Shown in pieces: positions 34,514 through 41,396 of a stretch of 64,000 nt of DNA. A program made the translations under genes and the position numbers. The stretch is from contig NZ_JAEMHM010000009.1 of the NCBI RefSeq assembly GCF_016458275.1, forward strand, positions 62,001 to 126,000, read 5' to 3'. The notes under the pieces were generated by a model that worked only from the letters and a program-made list of their open reading frames with translations, was not told the origin of the DNA and did no database searches. The stretch comes from Geomesophilobacter sediminis. Its GTDB lineage: Bacteria > Desulfobacterota > Desulfuromonadia > Geobacterales > Geobacteraceae. Position 1 is the stretch's first letter. The number at the start of each line of letters is the position of its first letter.

Positions 34514-34861
34514 AGACAACCAGCTTCCTGATTGCCCCGGGAACCGGTCTTCAAAGGGCCGCACCTCTCCCGGGGCCCTTCCCCCCAGACGGCCGCAACG
34601 ATCGTTTCCCGCCGTGACACCCAGGTATGGTCCCACTACAGCCATCACCAGTCCCTTGGGCAGGCGCGTCTCGACTGACGGCAAGCTCGGATGGACGAAA
34701 GATGGGGCCGTCACCGGTCCTGCCATGCAGGTATTTGTTCTTGGTGATGCCCATTGGCACTGAGAAGGTAAACCATACTCCCGCGAATTAAACGCATCCA
34801 TGGTCCAACCATGTGCACCACCGGTTGTGGAATAAGACTGGTTTTAGCCGGCGGCACCGAT

Positions 34862-34944
34862 GTTTGGTCTTGTGACGTCCATGACCAGTCTTGAGATGGG
34901 CATGGTTGGTCTCGTGATGGGTATGGTTGGTCTCGTGATGCGAA
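34862..34944. repeat. 21-bp repeat cluster A (four degenerate units)
   Basis: Units of the form TGGTTGGTCTCGTGATGGG plus two bases, the last two nearly identical. This is the reverse complement of the unit in cluster B. Confidence 0.8.
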
Positions 34945-35160
34945 CTTTTTCGTCCAAAAGGCGCGATCATGAGAGAATGCAGCCACAGCAACCAATCAGA
35001 AACGTCCCGTCACCGGCAGCAAGATGGGCATAATCCACGCCAGCACACGGCGTTAATGGACCAAACCGAGCCATCTATAAGGGAGACAAGGACGTATTTC
35101 GACCAGAGATGCCAAGAGGAGCCACAACTCCTGGCCGCCGCATGACCCAACCAGGATCTG

Positions 35161-35288
35161 TTTCAAGACCAACCATGACCCGTTTCAGGACCGATCATGA
35201 GCCGTTTCAAGACCAACCATGATGGTCTCAAGACCAACCATGGCCGTCTCAAGACCAACTATTTTCATCTGGAGACCAACTATGGTGC
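35161..35288. repeat. 21/22-bp repeat cluster B (six degenerate units)
   Basis: Units of the form TTTCAAGACCAACCATGAC plus two or three bases, six in tandem. Opposite orientation to cluster A about 220 bp away. In one frame it would encode LKTNHxR heptads, but no credible gene context is seen. Confidence 0.85.
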
Positions 35289-35373
35289 ATGCCGGAATCC
35301 GATCGTTGTTCAGCAAGACCAACCAGATTTCCGGCTTGATGTCACCTGCCGTTGGCAGGGTACCTCCAAAATG

Positions 35374-35408
35374 ACGAGAGGCTACCGCAAAGGGCGGTAA
35401 CCTCTCGT
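35374..35408. terminator. Hairpin at end of SDR gene
   Basis: ACGAGAGG-C-TACCGC pairs with GCGGTA-A-CCTCTCGT (14 pairs, one mismatch). Short T-runs on either side make it a plausible terminator for the minus-strand SDR gene. Confidence 0.6.
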
Positions 35409-35461
35409 CTCTCTACTGATAGGGGCAAGGGATGCGGCAGGATCATCCCCCTGCAGGCATC

Positions 35462-36214
35462 TCAGCGCAGCCCGCCGGTCACGTGCAGGGTCTCGCCGGT
35501 GATATAGCTTGCGTCATCGGAGGCGAGAAAGACCACCGGTCCCGCAATTTCCTGCACCTTGCCGACCCGACCCAGCGGGGTGGTCGCCTCTATCCAGTCA
35601 CGCATGGCTCCCTCGGCAAAACCGGCGCTTTGCACCCCTTCGGTCACGACCATGCCGGGGTTGACTGCATTGACGCGGATCTTGCGCGGCGCCAGCTCCT
35701 TGGCGAGCACCATGGTGATCGCATCGACCGACGCCTTGGTCGCCGTGTAGACCGCCGTGTTGGCCGGCGCGATGGTCGACACGCCGGAGCTTATGTTGAT
35801 GATGCTCCCACCCCTTTCGTTGAAGGCGCGCACCGCCTCCTGCGACACCAGCAAGAGGCCCAGGACGTTCAGATCGAAGTGCCGGTGGAAGTGCTCCGGG
35901 GTGATGCCGTCGAGCGGCGCAAATTCATAGACTCCCGCGTTGTTGACGAGAATGTCGAGGGGGCCGAAGGCCTCCTTCGCCGCGGCGACCAGTCCCCGCA
36001 CCTCCTCGGGTTTCGCCACGTTGGCCTGGACCGTGACGGCCCGCCCGCCGTTTTTCTCGATCTCGGCGACGACCCGGTCCGCCCCTTCCTTGCTGGTACT
36101 GTAGTTGACCACCACCGCGGCGCCGGCAGCGGCCAGTTCCAGCGCTATTTCGGCACCGATCCCTTTCGACGCGCCTGTGACGAGCGCGACTTTACCTTCC
36201 AGTTTCCTGGTCAT
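35462..36214 (-). CDS. SDR family oxidoreductase (FabG-like)
   Basis: A 250-residue classical short-chain dehydrogenase. N-terminal TGASKGIGAEIALELAAAG cofactor motif, NNAG near residue 90, catalytic Ser (IINISSG), and Y-x-x-x-K in TAVYTATKASVDAIT. The C-terminus has ASDDASYITGETLHVTGGLR. Substrate unknown. AAGGAG precedes the ATG. It lies downstream of a small membrane ORF and an Rrf2 regulator gene, with an operator-like palindrome at 36400-36426 matching that at the Rrf2 gene. Confidence 0.93.
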   Translation of the reverse strand: MTRKLEGKVALVTGASKGIGAEIALELAAAGAAVVVNYSTSKEGADRVVAEIEKNGGRAVTVQANVAKPEEVRGLVAAAKEAFGPLDILVNNAGVYEFAPLDGITPEHFHRHFDLNVLGLLLVSQEAVRAFNERGGSIINISSGVSTIAPANTAVYTATKASVDAITMVLAKELAPRKIRVNAVNPGMVVTEGVQSAGFAEGAMRDWIEATTPLGRVGKVQEIAGPVVFLASDDASYITGETLHVTGGLR

Positions 36215-36329
36215 GATCTTTCTCCTTGTTACGGTTTTTAGTTAGGTTAGGTTCCTCTTTTGGTCTGGGCCATAACGCCACCACGATGGTTATGAACCAG
36301 AGCACCGCTATGCTGATCACGATATTCAT
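36192..36329 (-). CDS. Small single-helix membrane protein overlapping SDR start
   Basis: A 45-residue ORF starting MNIVISIAVLWFITIVVALW, one clear membrane helix, followed by a charged Lys/Glu/Asn tail. It overlaps the first 23 bases of the SDR gene in another frame, so the two could be translationally coupled. AGGAGG lies about 12 bases before the ATG. It has no family I recognise; it could also be a chance leader. Confidence 0.45.
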   Translation of the reverse strand: MNIVISIAVLWFITIVVALWPRPKEEPNLTKNRNKEKDHDQETGR

Positions 36330-36399
36330 GTCTTAGCCTTGCCTCCTGTTGCCGGTACCGGACCGCTCCGATCCATCAGCATCGATCCGGTAAAAAGCC

Positions 36400-36426
36400 T
36401 ATTTGTTACTTTTACAAAAACAATAT
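36400..36426 (-). promoter_or_regulatory. Operator-like palindrome upstream of SDR gene
   Basis: TATTTGTT-N11-AACAATAT. The geometry and the right half-site are identical to those of the palindrome at the Rrf2 gene start (36876-36902). Probable Rrf2 binding site. Confidence 0.6.
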
Positions 36427-36451
36427 TGACTAAAAAAAAACTGTCGCCCCC

Positions 36452-36877
36452 TTAGGTGCCTTTTTTTATCTCCGTGATGACGTCAGCCAGGGTTGTCTCG
36501 GTGAGCGTCTCTTCGAAGGAGATTTGTGCCTTCTCCAGGACATGATCGATCATGGGCTTGAAGCCGCAACTGACCGGGCAGAGACTTTGGGCCGGGTACG
36601 CATGAACCGCGAAAACCTTTGGCGCGTCGACCGCCTCGTAGATATCGAGAAGCGTTATGTCGTCTGCCGGTCGCGCCAACTGGCAGGTACCCGATTTCCC
36701 CCGCATGGTGCGAACCAACCCCGCCTTGGACAGCTTGGACAAAATCCGTCGGACGAAACTCGGGCAGGCGTTAACGCTCGATGCCAGGTCGGTCGAGGTG
36801 ATATCGGACCTGACGCCATAGCCTAGCCCCGCCATGAGGTGAATCGCTATCGAGAATTGGGTGTTGTTTGCTGACAT
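36452..36877 (-). CDS. Rrf2 family transcriptional regulator
   Basis: A 141-residue winged-helix repressor. The N-terminal HTH (TSTDLASSVNACPSFVRRIL, recognition helix about 37-50) is followed by the wing GKSGTCQLARP and the typical DIYEAVD segment. Cysteines at 38, 65, 100 and 104 (SLC100-PVSC104-G) could sense redox state or bind an Fe-S cluster, although only two lie in the usual cluster loop. It carries a palindrome on its own start and a matching one before the SDR gene, so it likely represses both. Confidence 0.9.
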   Translation of the reverse strand: MSANNTQFSIAIHLMAGLGYGVRSDITSTDLASSVNACPSFVRRILSKLSKAGLVRTMRGKSGTCQLARPADDITLLDIYEAVDAPKVFAVHAYPAQSLCPVSCGFKPMIDHVLEKAQISFEETLTETTLADVITEIKKGT

Positions 36878-36902
36878 ATTGTTACCCTAAAAGAAACAAT
36901 AT
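36876..36902 (-). promoter_or_regulatory. Operator-like palindrome at Rrf2 gene start
   Basis: ATATTGTT-N11-AACAATAT, a perfect 8-bp dyad overlapping the start codon and the ribosome binding region of the Rrf2 gene. Twin of the site at 36400-36426. Confidence 0.65.
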
Positions 36903-36992
36903 CGGATTGCAAGCGAAATATTCACGCTCCGTCAGAGCCGCTGCGGGGGCCCGGCGAGGCACCAGGCCCCCGCAGCGGGGAAACGTCATCTC

Positions 36993-37580
36993 CTAAAGCT
37001 CGCTTTCGGTCAAGTCCTTGAACCGGTTGATGACCCTCCTGGCCCGATCGACCAGGTCCTTAAACCGCTCCTGGTAACCCTCCGAATCGACGTCGTCGGG
37101 ACTCCAGACTTGGGTAACGGTGTCCAGATCGACATGGTCACGCCGGGTCACTTCGCCGTAGTTGTCCGTTATGCCGCAGCAATAGGCGGCTCTTTTCCAT
37201 TCCCTTTTGCTGCGGGATTTCCAGGTTGCCTTGAACTCGGAATAGGAGAGGTCTCCTCCGTAATTCATTTCACTCACGTCTATCGACACCGGCTCGCGCA
37301 ACAGGTTCCGGTGCACCTTCTCCACATACGCGACGTGCCAGTAATTCTTGATCCGGAAGACGGCGACATCTCCTTCCGTGACGTTGGGAACGGTCGTGTT
37401 TTTAAGAGCGGGCATGTCGTCTTTGGTCGGGATCGGAAACATGGGAATTCTCGTCTTGATGTAATCGACGCAGTACCCGCCCTTTTGCATCCAATCATCA
37501 CAGTTACAACTCACGGCATAACAGCAGGTGTGGCTGGCTGACAACAAGATGGTCAGCACCATAACGGCAACAACTTTCAC
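36993..37580 (-). CDS. Exported CHAP-like (NlpC/P60-related) protein
   Basis: A 195-residue protein with signal peptide (about 1-22, ending CCYA). The mature part has GGYCVDYIKTRIP (candidate catalytic Cys) and, later, GDVAVFRIKNYWHVAYVEKV (candidate catalytic His), the order and spacing of CHAP cysteine amidase/peptidases that act on peptidoglycan. The rest (YCCGITDNYGEV..., RFKDLVDRARRVI) is not recognisable. GTG start at 37580 with GGAG upstream. Monocistronic; assignment is moderate. Confidence 0.7.
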   Translation of the reverse strand: MKVVAVMVLTILLSASHTCCYAVSCNCDDWMQKGGYCVDYIKTRIPMFPIPTKDDMPALKNTTVPNVTEGDVAVFRIKNYWHVAYVEKVHRNLLREPVSIDVSEMNYGGDLSYSEFKATWKSRSKREWKRAAYCCGITDNYGEVTRRDHVDLDTVTQVWSPDDVDSEGYQERFKDLVDRARRVINRFKDLTESEL

Positions 37581-37834
37581 GCAAAGCTCTCCAAAAGGGC
37601 ACCAATTTCACCTCGAGAAGCGGAAATGGCATCCGGGAAAAAAACAGAATCTAAAAGACGCTGAATCCCTCAGGTAGCGGCAGAGCGCCAGGACGCAAAG
37701 GCACCGCAGGCGTCACCTTCAGCTCCGGAATTCCCGGCGGGAACCCGGACCGAAGAGCGCGGAACGATTCATCGTCCGCCCAGCACCTCCACAGTCGGCA
37801 AACCAGGTACCGGTAGGGAGGCAAGCGGCATTCA

Positions 37835-38206
37835 TCAGCAGGCGTGGTTATTCACTGCGGGGGGAGCACGACCTGAGGTCGTGGCGGACCGGGGGGAAAC
37901 GTGCCAGGGTGGCGTGGAGGGGGTGAAAACGGGGCAGGAAACGGTAACGGTTGCTACCAGAACTTCCGTCGCTAGGGGAGCAGAGTCGTCGAGGGGCTTA
38001 AGCTGCTTGGGCTGCTTGAAGGGCCCCTTTTGCTGAACCTCTACCGCACGCCAGGTCGGCTTGGGGCGGTGGGGGCGTGAGATGTCGGGAACGTGCATAC
38101 CTCCGGACAGGAGACTGAGCACGACCAGAAACGTCACCAGGAGCTGCGGGCAGTGTTGAGGGAAGCGGTTCGATATCATAGGGTTTTGATGCTTGCGCCG
38201 GCCCAT
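37835..38206 (-). CDS. Possible small Pro-rich membrane-anchored protein
   Basis: An ORF of about 123 residues with one hydrophobic segment (LLVTFLVVLSLLSGG) followed by a Pro/Lys/Thr-rich tail (HRPKPTWRAVEVQQKGPFK). It lies divergently next to the marR gene of the RND pump. No good ribosome binding site; starts at 38206, 38179 or 38314 are all possible. May not be a gene. Confidence 0.35.
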   Translation of the reverse strand: MGRRKHQNPMISNRFPQHCPQLLVTFLVVLSLLSGGMHVPDISRPHRPKPTWRAVEVQQKGPFKQPKQLKPLDDSAPLATEVLVATVTVSCPVFTPSTPPWHVSPRSATTSGRAPPAVNNHAC

Positions 38207-38301
38207 TACTAGCACGTTTTCCGGCAAAAGGGAATGCCTGTGTCTCCCGCACCGATCAGGATCCCCTTTGCAATTCTTTACTTGATTCCACTTTGAAATT
38301 A

Positions 38302-38314
38302 TTGCATCATGCAA
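38302..38314 (+). promoter_or_regulatory. MarR operator candidate upstream of marR
   Basis: Perfect palindrome TTGCATCATGCAA, 25 nt before the marR ATG. The pattern TTGC-N5-GCAA recurs at 38791-38803 before the outer-membrane efflux gene. Confidence 0.6.
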
Positions 38315-38338
38315 CTAAATCAAACGGAGGGAAACGCG

Positions 38339-38773
38339 ATGGCATCGCAAGCCAAAGAACTCATGATGCGTCTGGCAGAGCTGATGGAGGCGACCATGGA
38401 GCAGACGGAGCACCCCTTTCCGGATCTCGCCCTCACCCCGCGCGAGGTGAAAGTCATGATCCATCTGGGGGACCGGGGGGAGACGACGATGACCGAACTG
38501 GCCGACGCCGTCGGCACCCCTTTGAGCACGGTTACCCGGATCGCCGACCGCCTGGAACGGAAGGGGATGATCGCACGCTCCCGCTCGGATCGCGACCGCC
38601 GGATCGTGGTCGTCTCCACCAGCGACCAGGGGCAGGCGCTCCACAACGCGGTCCGGGAACAGCAGCTTGCCGTCAGCGCGAAGATCCTCGAGATCCTGAC
38701 TTCTGAGGAGCGCGAGACCCTGGTGGCGCTGCTGACCAAGGCGGCAGCGGGCCTGCGCAGCGGAAACGGCTAA
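38339..38773 (+). CDS. MarR family transcriptional regulator of the RND pump
   Basis: A 144-residue winged-helix regulator. The HTH TTMTELADAVGTPLSTVTRI (about 55-75) is followed by the wing SRSDRDRRIVVVSTSDQG, both classic MarR features. ATG 38339 has GGAGGG eight bases upstream. It is the first gene of the plus-strand efflux cluster. The TTGC-N5-GCAA sites before itself and before the next gene suggest autorepression and repression of the pump, relieved by a ligand. Confidence 0.93.
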   Translation: MASQAKELMMRLAELMEATMEQTEHPFPDLALTPREVKVMIHLGDRGETTMTELADAVGTPLSTVTRIADRLERKGMIARSRSDRDRRIVVVSTSDQGQALHNAVREQQLAVSAKILEILTSEERETLVALLTKAAAGLRSGNG

Positions 38774-38790
38774 AAAATTTTTACAAATAT

Positions 38791-38803
38791 TTGCAAAACG
38801 CAA
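38791..38803 (+). promoter_or_regulatory. MarR operator candidate upstream of efflux operon
   Basis: TTGCAAAACGCAA, matching TTGC-N5-GCAA, within an AT-rich stretch (38772-38800) that probably contains the promoter of the efflux genes. Confidence 0.55.
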
Positions 38804-38824
38804 CATTTGAAAAGTGGGTGCAAC

Positions 38825-40300
38825 GTGTACAGTGAAATCCGCTCGATCATGCTCATTGCCGCTGCGGTGCTCTTGAGTGCCTGCGCCGCGGTCGGACCGA
38901 ACTACCGCGCGCCGGAGCTCAAGGTGCCGACGGAGTGGCAGGCTCCCCAGGCCGGGAAGAGTGCCGACGTGAATGCATGGTGGTCCCGCTTCCAGGACCC
39001 CGCCCTGAGCACGCTGCTTGAGGCGGCCCAGCAGGAAAACCCGACCCTCCTCAAGGCCGCGGCGGCAATCGAAAAGGCGCGCGCGAGCCGGTCCGCGGCG
39101 GAGTCCGGATTTCTCCCCAGCGTCACGGCCAGCGCCGGCACCAGCTGGTCGGGGTCGCTCAAAAACGGCACCGGGACCGGGGTGACTACCGGTGCTACAA
39201 CCGGAACCAGCCGGAGTTCGACGGCCGGACTCGACGCCTCCTGGGAAGTCGACCTCTTCGGCAAGAGCCGTCGCACGGTCGAATCGGCGGGAGCTCTGCT
39301 CCAGGCCCGGGAAGCGGACTGGCACGATGCGCGGGTTTCGCTTGGCGCCGAGGTGGCGACCACCTACGTCGACTACCGGGGGGGACGCCTGAAACAGAAA
39401 TACTACGAGGAGCAGGCCGACTCCCAGGCCAAGACGGCAGAACTGACGGCACTGGCAGCCAAGGCGGGGTTCACCGCGCCGGCCGACGCCCGGCTTGCCG
39501 AGGCCTCGGCGGCCAGCACCCGGTCGACGGCCCTGGCGCAGCAGGGGGAATGCGAGCTCCTCGTGAAGTCCCTGGTCGCCCTGACCGGTCTCCCGGAGGC
39601 TTCGGTGCGGCAGACGCTCGGCGCCGACATCAGGGCGCTGCCGGTACCGGACGGGCTGAAGGTGACCGCGCTCCCGGCCGATCTGCTGCGCCAGCGCCCC
39701 GACATCGTCTCCGCCGAGCGCACCCTCGCCTCGACCAGTGCCTTGATCGGAGCCGCCGAGGCAGAGAAATATCCCTCTTTTTCGCTGAGCGGATCGGTCG
39801 GGCTCTCCGCGGCAACCGGCACCTCCCTGCTCGCTCCCTGGTCGTTCGGCCCGACGGTCAGCCTTCCCCTTTTCGACGGGGGCAAGATCGCCGCGGATAT
39901 CAAGGGGGCGCGCGCCGACTACGCTGCCGCCCGGGCCGGCTACCAGCAGGTCGTGCGCGACGCGGTGAAGGAGGTGGAGCAGGCGCTGGTGCGGTTGGAC
40001 AGCGTCGCCCGGCAAGAGGAGGAGGCGAAGAAGAGCGCCGCCGGCTACCGGGCCTACGTATCCGCCACGGAGGCGAACTGGCGCGTGGGTCGGGCGAGTC
40101 TGCTCGACCTGGAGACGGCCCGGCGCTCCGCGATCGGCGCGGAGGTCACCCTGCTGGATCTGCAGCAATCCCGGCTCGAGTACTGGATTGCCCTCTACAA
40201 GGCGGTAGGGGGCGGCTGGAAATCGACGTCAGGCGAGGCAACGCGCATGGCCCAAACGGTTTCCCCCGCCCCGGCCGGTAAGGAAGGAGAGTTGAAGTGA
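38825..40300 (+). CDS. RND efflux outer-membrane lipoprotein (NodT/OprM family)
   Basis: Outer-membrane channel of a tripartite efflux pump. About 491 residues. N-terminal lipoprotein signal with lipobox LLSAC20, then VGPNYRAPELKVPTEW, typical of the NodT family. The two repeated OEP halves include SWEVDLFGKSRRTVE and DIVSAERTLASTSALIGAAEA. Start probably GTG 38825; ATG 38849 would shorten the signal peptide and TTG 38807 would lengthen it. The stop overlaps the adaptor start (GTGA). Confidence 0.92.
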   Translation: MYSEIRSIMLIAAAVLLSACAAVGPNYRAPELKVPTEWQAPQAGKSADVNAWWSRFQDPALSTLLEAAQQENPTLLKAAAAIEKARASRSAAESGFLPSVTASAGTSWSGSLKNGTGTGVTTGATTGTSRSSTAGLDASWEVDLFGKSRRTVESAGALLQAREADWHDARVSLGAEVATTYVDYRGGRLKQKYYEEQADSQAKTAELTALAAKAGFTAPADARLAEASAASTRSTALAQQGECELLVKSLVALTGLPEASVRQTLGADIRALPVPDGLKVTALPADLLRQRPDIVSAERTLASTSALIGAAEAEKYPSFSLSGSVGLSAATGTSLLAPWSFGPTVSLPLFDGGKIAADIKGARADYAAARAGYQQVVRDAVKEVEQALVRLDSVARQEEEAKKSAAGYRAYVSATEANWRVGRASLLDLETARRSAIGAEVTLLDLQQSRLEYWIALYKAVGGGWKSTSGEATRMAQTVSPAPAGKEGELK

Positions 40301-41391
40301 AGCGACCCGGTACAAAGATCATCCTCCCCGCCCTCCTGCTGATCGCAGGGGCGCTTGGCATGGTGGGCATAAACCGGACTCCCGCCCGGGCCAAACCGGA
40401 CCCCGGCACGGCCAAGGCGGTCCTCTGCGTCGCGACAACGCTACCGGAGCGCAAGCAGTGGCCCCAGGAGCTCCCCGCCAGCGGCAGCATCGTCGCCTGG
40501 CAGGAAGCGGTGATCGGTGCCGAGACCGGGGGGCTGCGCATCACCGCGCTGCACGCCGACGTCGGCTCCCGGGTCCGCCGGGGCCAGCTCCTCGCCGAAC
40601 TGGCCCGCGATTCGGTGCAGGCGGAGCTCCGCAAGTACCAGGCATCGCTGGCCTCGGCCCAGGCGAGCCTCGCCCAGGCCAAAGCCAATGCGGACCGGGC
40701 GCGCCAGGTGCGCGGCAGCGGGGCGATCTCGGAGCAGCAGGTGCACGACTATCTTGCCGCGGAAAAGACCGCCCAGGCGAACGTGGATCTGGCCGAGGCG
40801 CAGATCGCCATGCAAAGGGTCACCCTCTCCCAGACCAGGATCGTCGCGGTCGACGACGGGATCATCACCTCCCGCAGCGCGGTGCTCGGGCAGGTCGTCG
40901 CCTCGGGGACCGAGCTCTTCCGGATGCAGCGCCAGGGGCGGCTGGAGTGGCAGGCCGAGGTCGACACGCGGGAACTGGCCCAGGTCAAGGAGGGGGCCGA
41001 GGCGGAGGTGACCCTTCCTTCCGGAGAGCTCCTCCACGGGAAGGTGCGCCTCGCCGCCCCCACCCTTTCCCCGACCACCAGCCGCGCCAACGTTTTGGTC
41101 ACCCTCCCGGCCGGTTCCGGTGCCAAGGCCGGGATGTTCGCGAGCGGACTGATCCGGGCCGGCGTGACCGGAGTTGTCGCCGTGCCGGACACCGCGCTGG
41201 TCATGCGCGACGGCAGAAGCTATCTCTTCGAGGTGGGTGCGGGGAACAAGGTGACCCGCCGCACGGTCACCGCGGGGATGCACCGGGACGGCCAGGTGCA
41301 GGTCGGCGGCATCGACGTTCACGCCCGCATCGTCAGTTCGGGGGGTGCCTTTCTCTCCGATGGGGACGTGGTCCGGCTGGCCAAGGAGTAA
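40297..41391 (+). CDS. RND efflux periplasmic adaptor (membrane fusion protein)
   Basis: A 364-residue adaptor linking inner-membrane pump to outer-membrane channel. N-terminal membrane anchor (about 5-28), lipoyl/barrel-sandwich halves (SGSIVAWQEAVIGAETGG and RIVAVDDGIITSRSAVLGQVV), a coiled-coil hairpin between (about 105-160, Ala/Gln-rich) and a C-terminal beta-barrel. GTG start overlapping the upstream stop by four bases indicates translational coupling. Confidence 0.93.
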   Translation: MKRPGTKIILPALLLIAGALGMVGINRTPARAKPDPGTAKAVLCVATTLPERKQWPQELPASGSIVAWQEAVIGAETGGLRITALHADVGSRVRRGQLLAELARDSVQAELRKYQASLASAQASLAQAKANADRARQVRGSGAISEQQVHDYLAAEKTAQANVDLAEAQIAMQRVTLSQTRIVAVDDGIITSRSAVLGQVVASGTELFRMQRQGRLEWQAEVDTRELAQVKEGAEAEVTLPSGELLHGKVRLAAPTLSPTTSRANVLVTLPAGSGAKAGMFASGLIRAGVTGVVAVPDTALVMRDGRSYLFEVGAGNKVTRRTVTAGMHRDGQVQVGGIDVHARIVSSGGAFLSDGDVVRLAKE

Positions 41392-41396
41392 CCGTC

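Larger units (their letters stand above)
34121..35461. other. 1.3-kb accessory stretch without a confident gene
   Basis: Contains only short ORFs without recognisable motifs, one 35-codon ORF with a good ribosome binding site (34406), two clusters of a 21-bp repeat in opposite orientation (34862-34944 and 35161-35288), and a terminator (35374-35408). Longer frames at 34382-34801 and 34422-34763 are biased in composition and not credible as genes. The region may be a decayed remnant. Confidence 0.55.

Noticed and set aside
34382-34801. 139-codon minus-strand frame and 113-codon plus-strand frame in the accessory stretch
   Set aside because: Overlapping frames on opposite strands without ribosome binding sites or recognisable motifs; biased composition.
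34862-35288. CRISPR array
   Set aside because: Units are 21-22 bp in direct contact without spacers and occur in two opposite orientations; no cas gene in the window.
37581-37834. Possible regulatory RNA between CHAP-like gene and the Pro-rich ORF
   Set aside because: No terminator, promoter or stable symmetrical fold was evident; left as unremarkable intergenic sequence.
40458-41396. In-frame 313-codon extension of the RND transporter
   Set aside because: Overlaps the adaptor gene in another frame and has Pro/Arg/Gly-rich shadow composition; the ATG at 41397 begins the conserved RND N-terminus.
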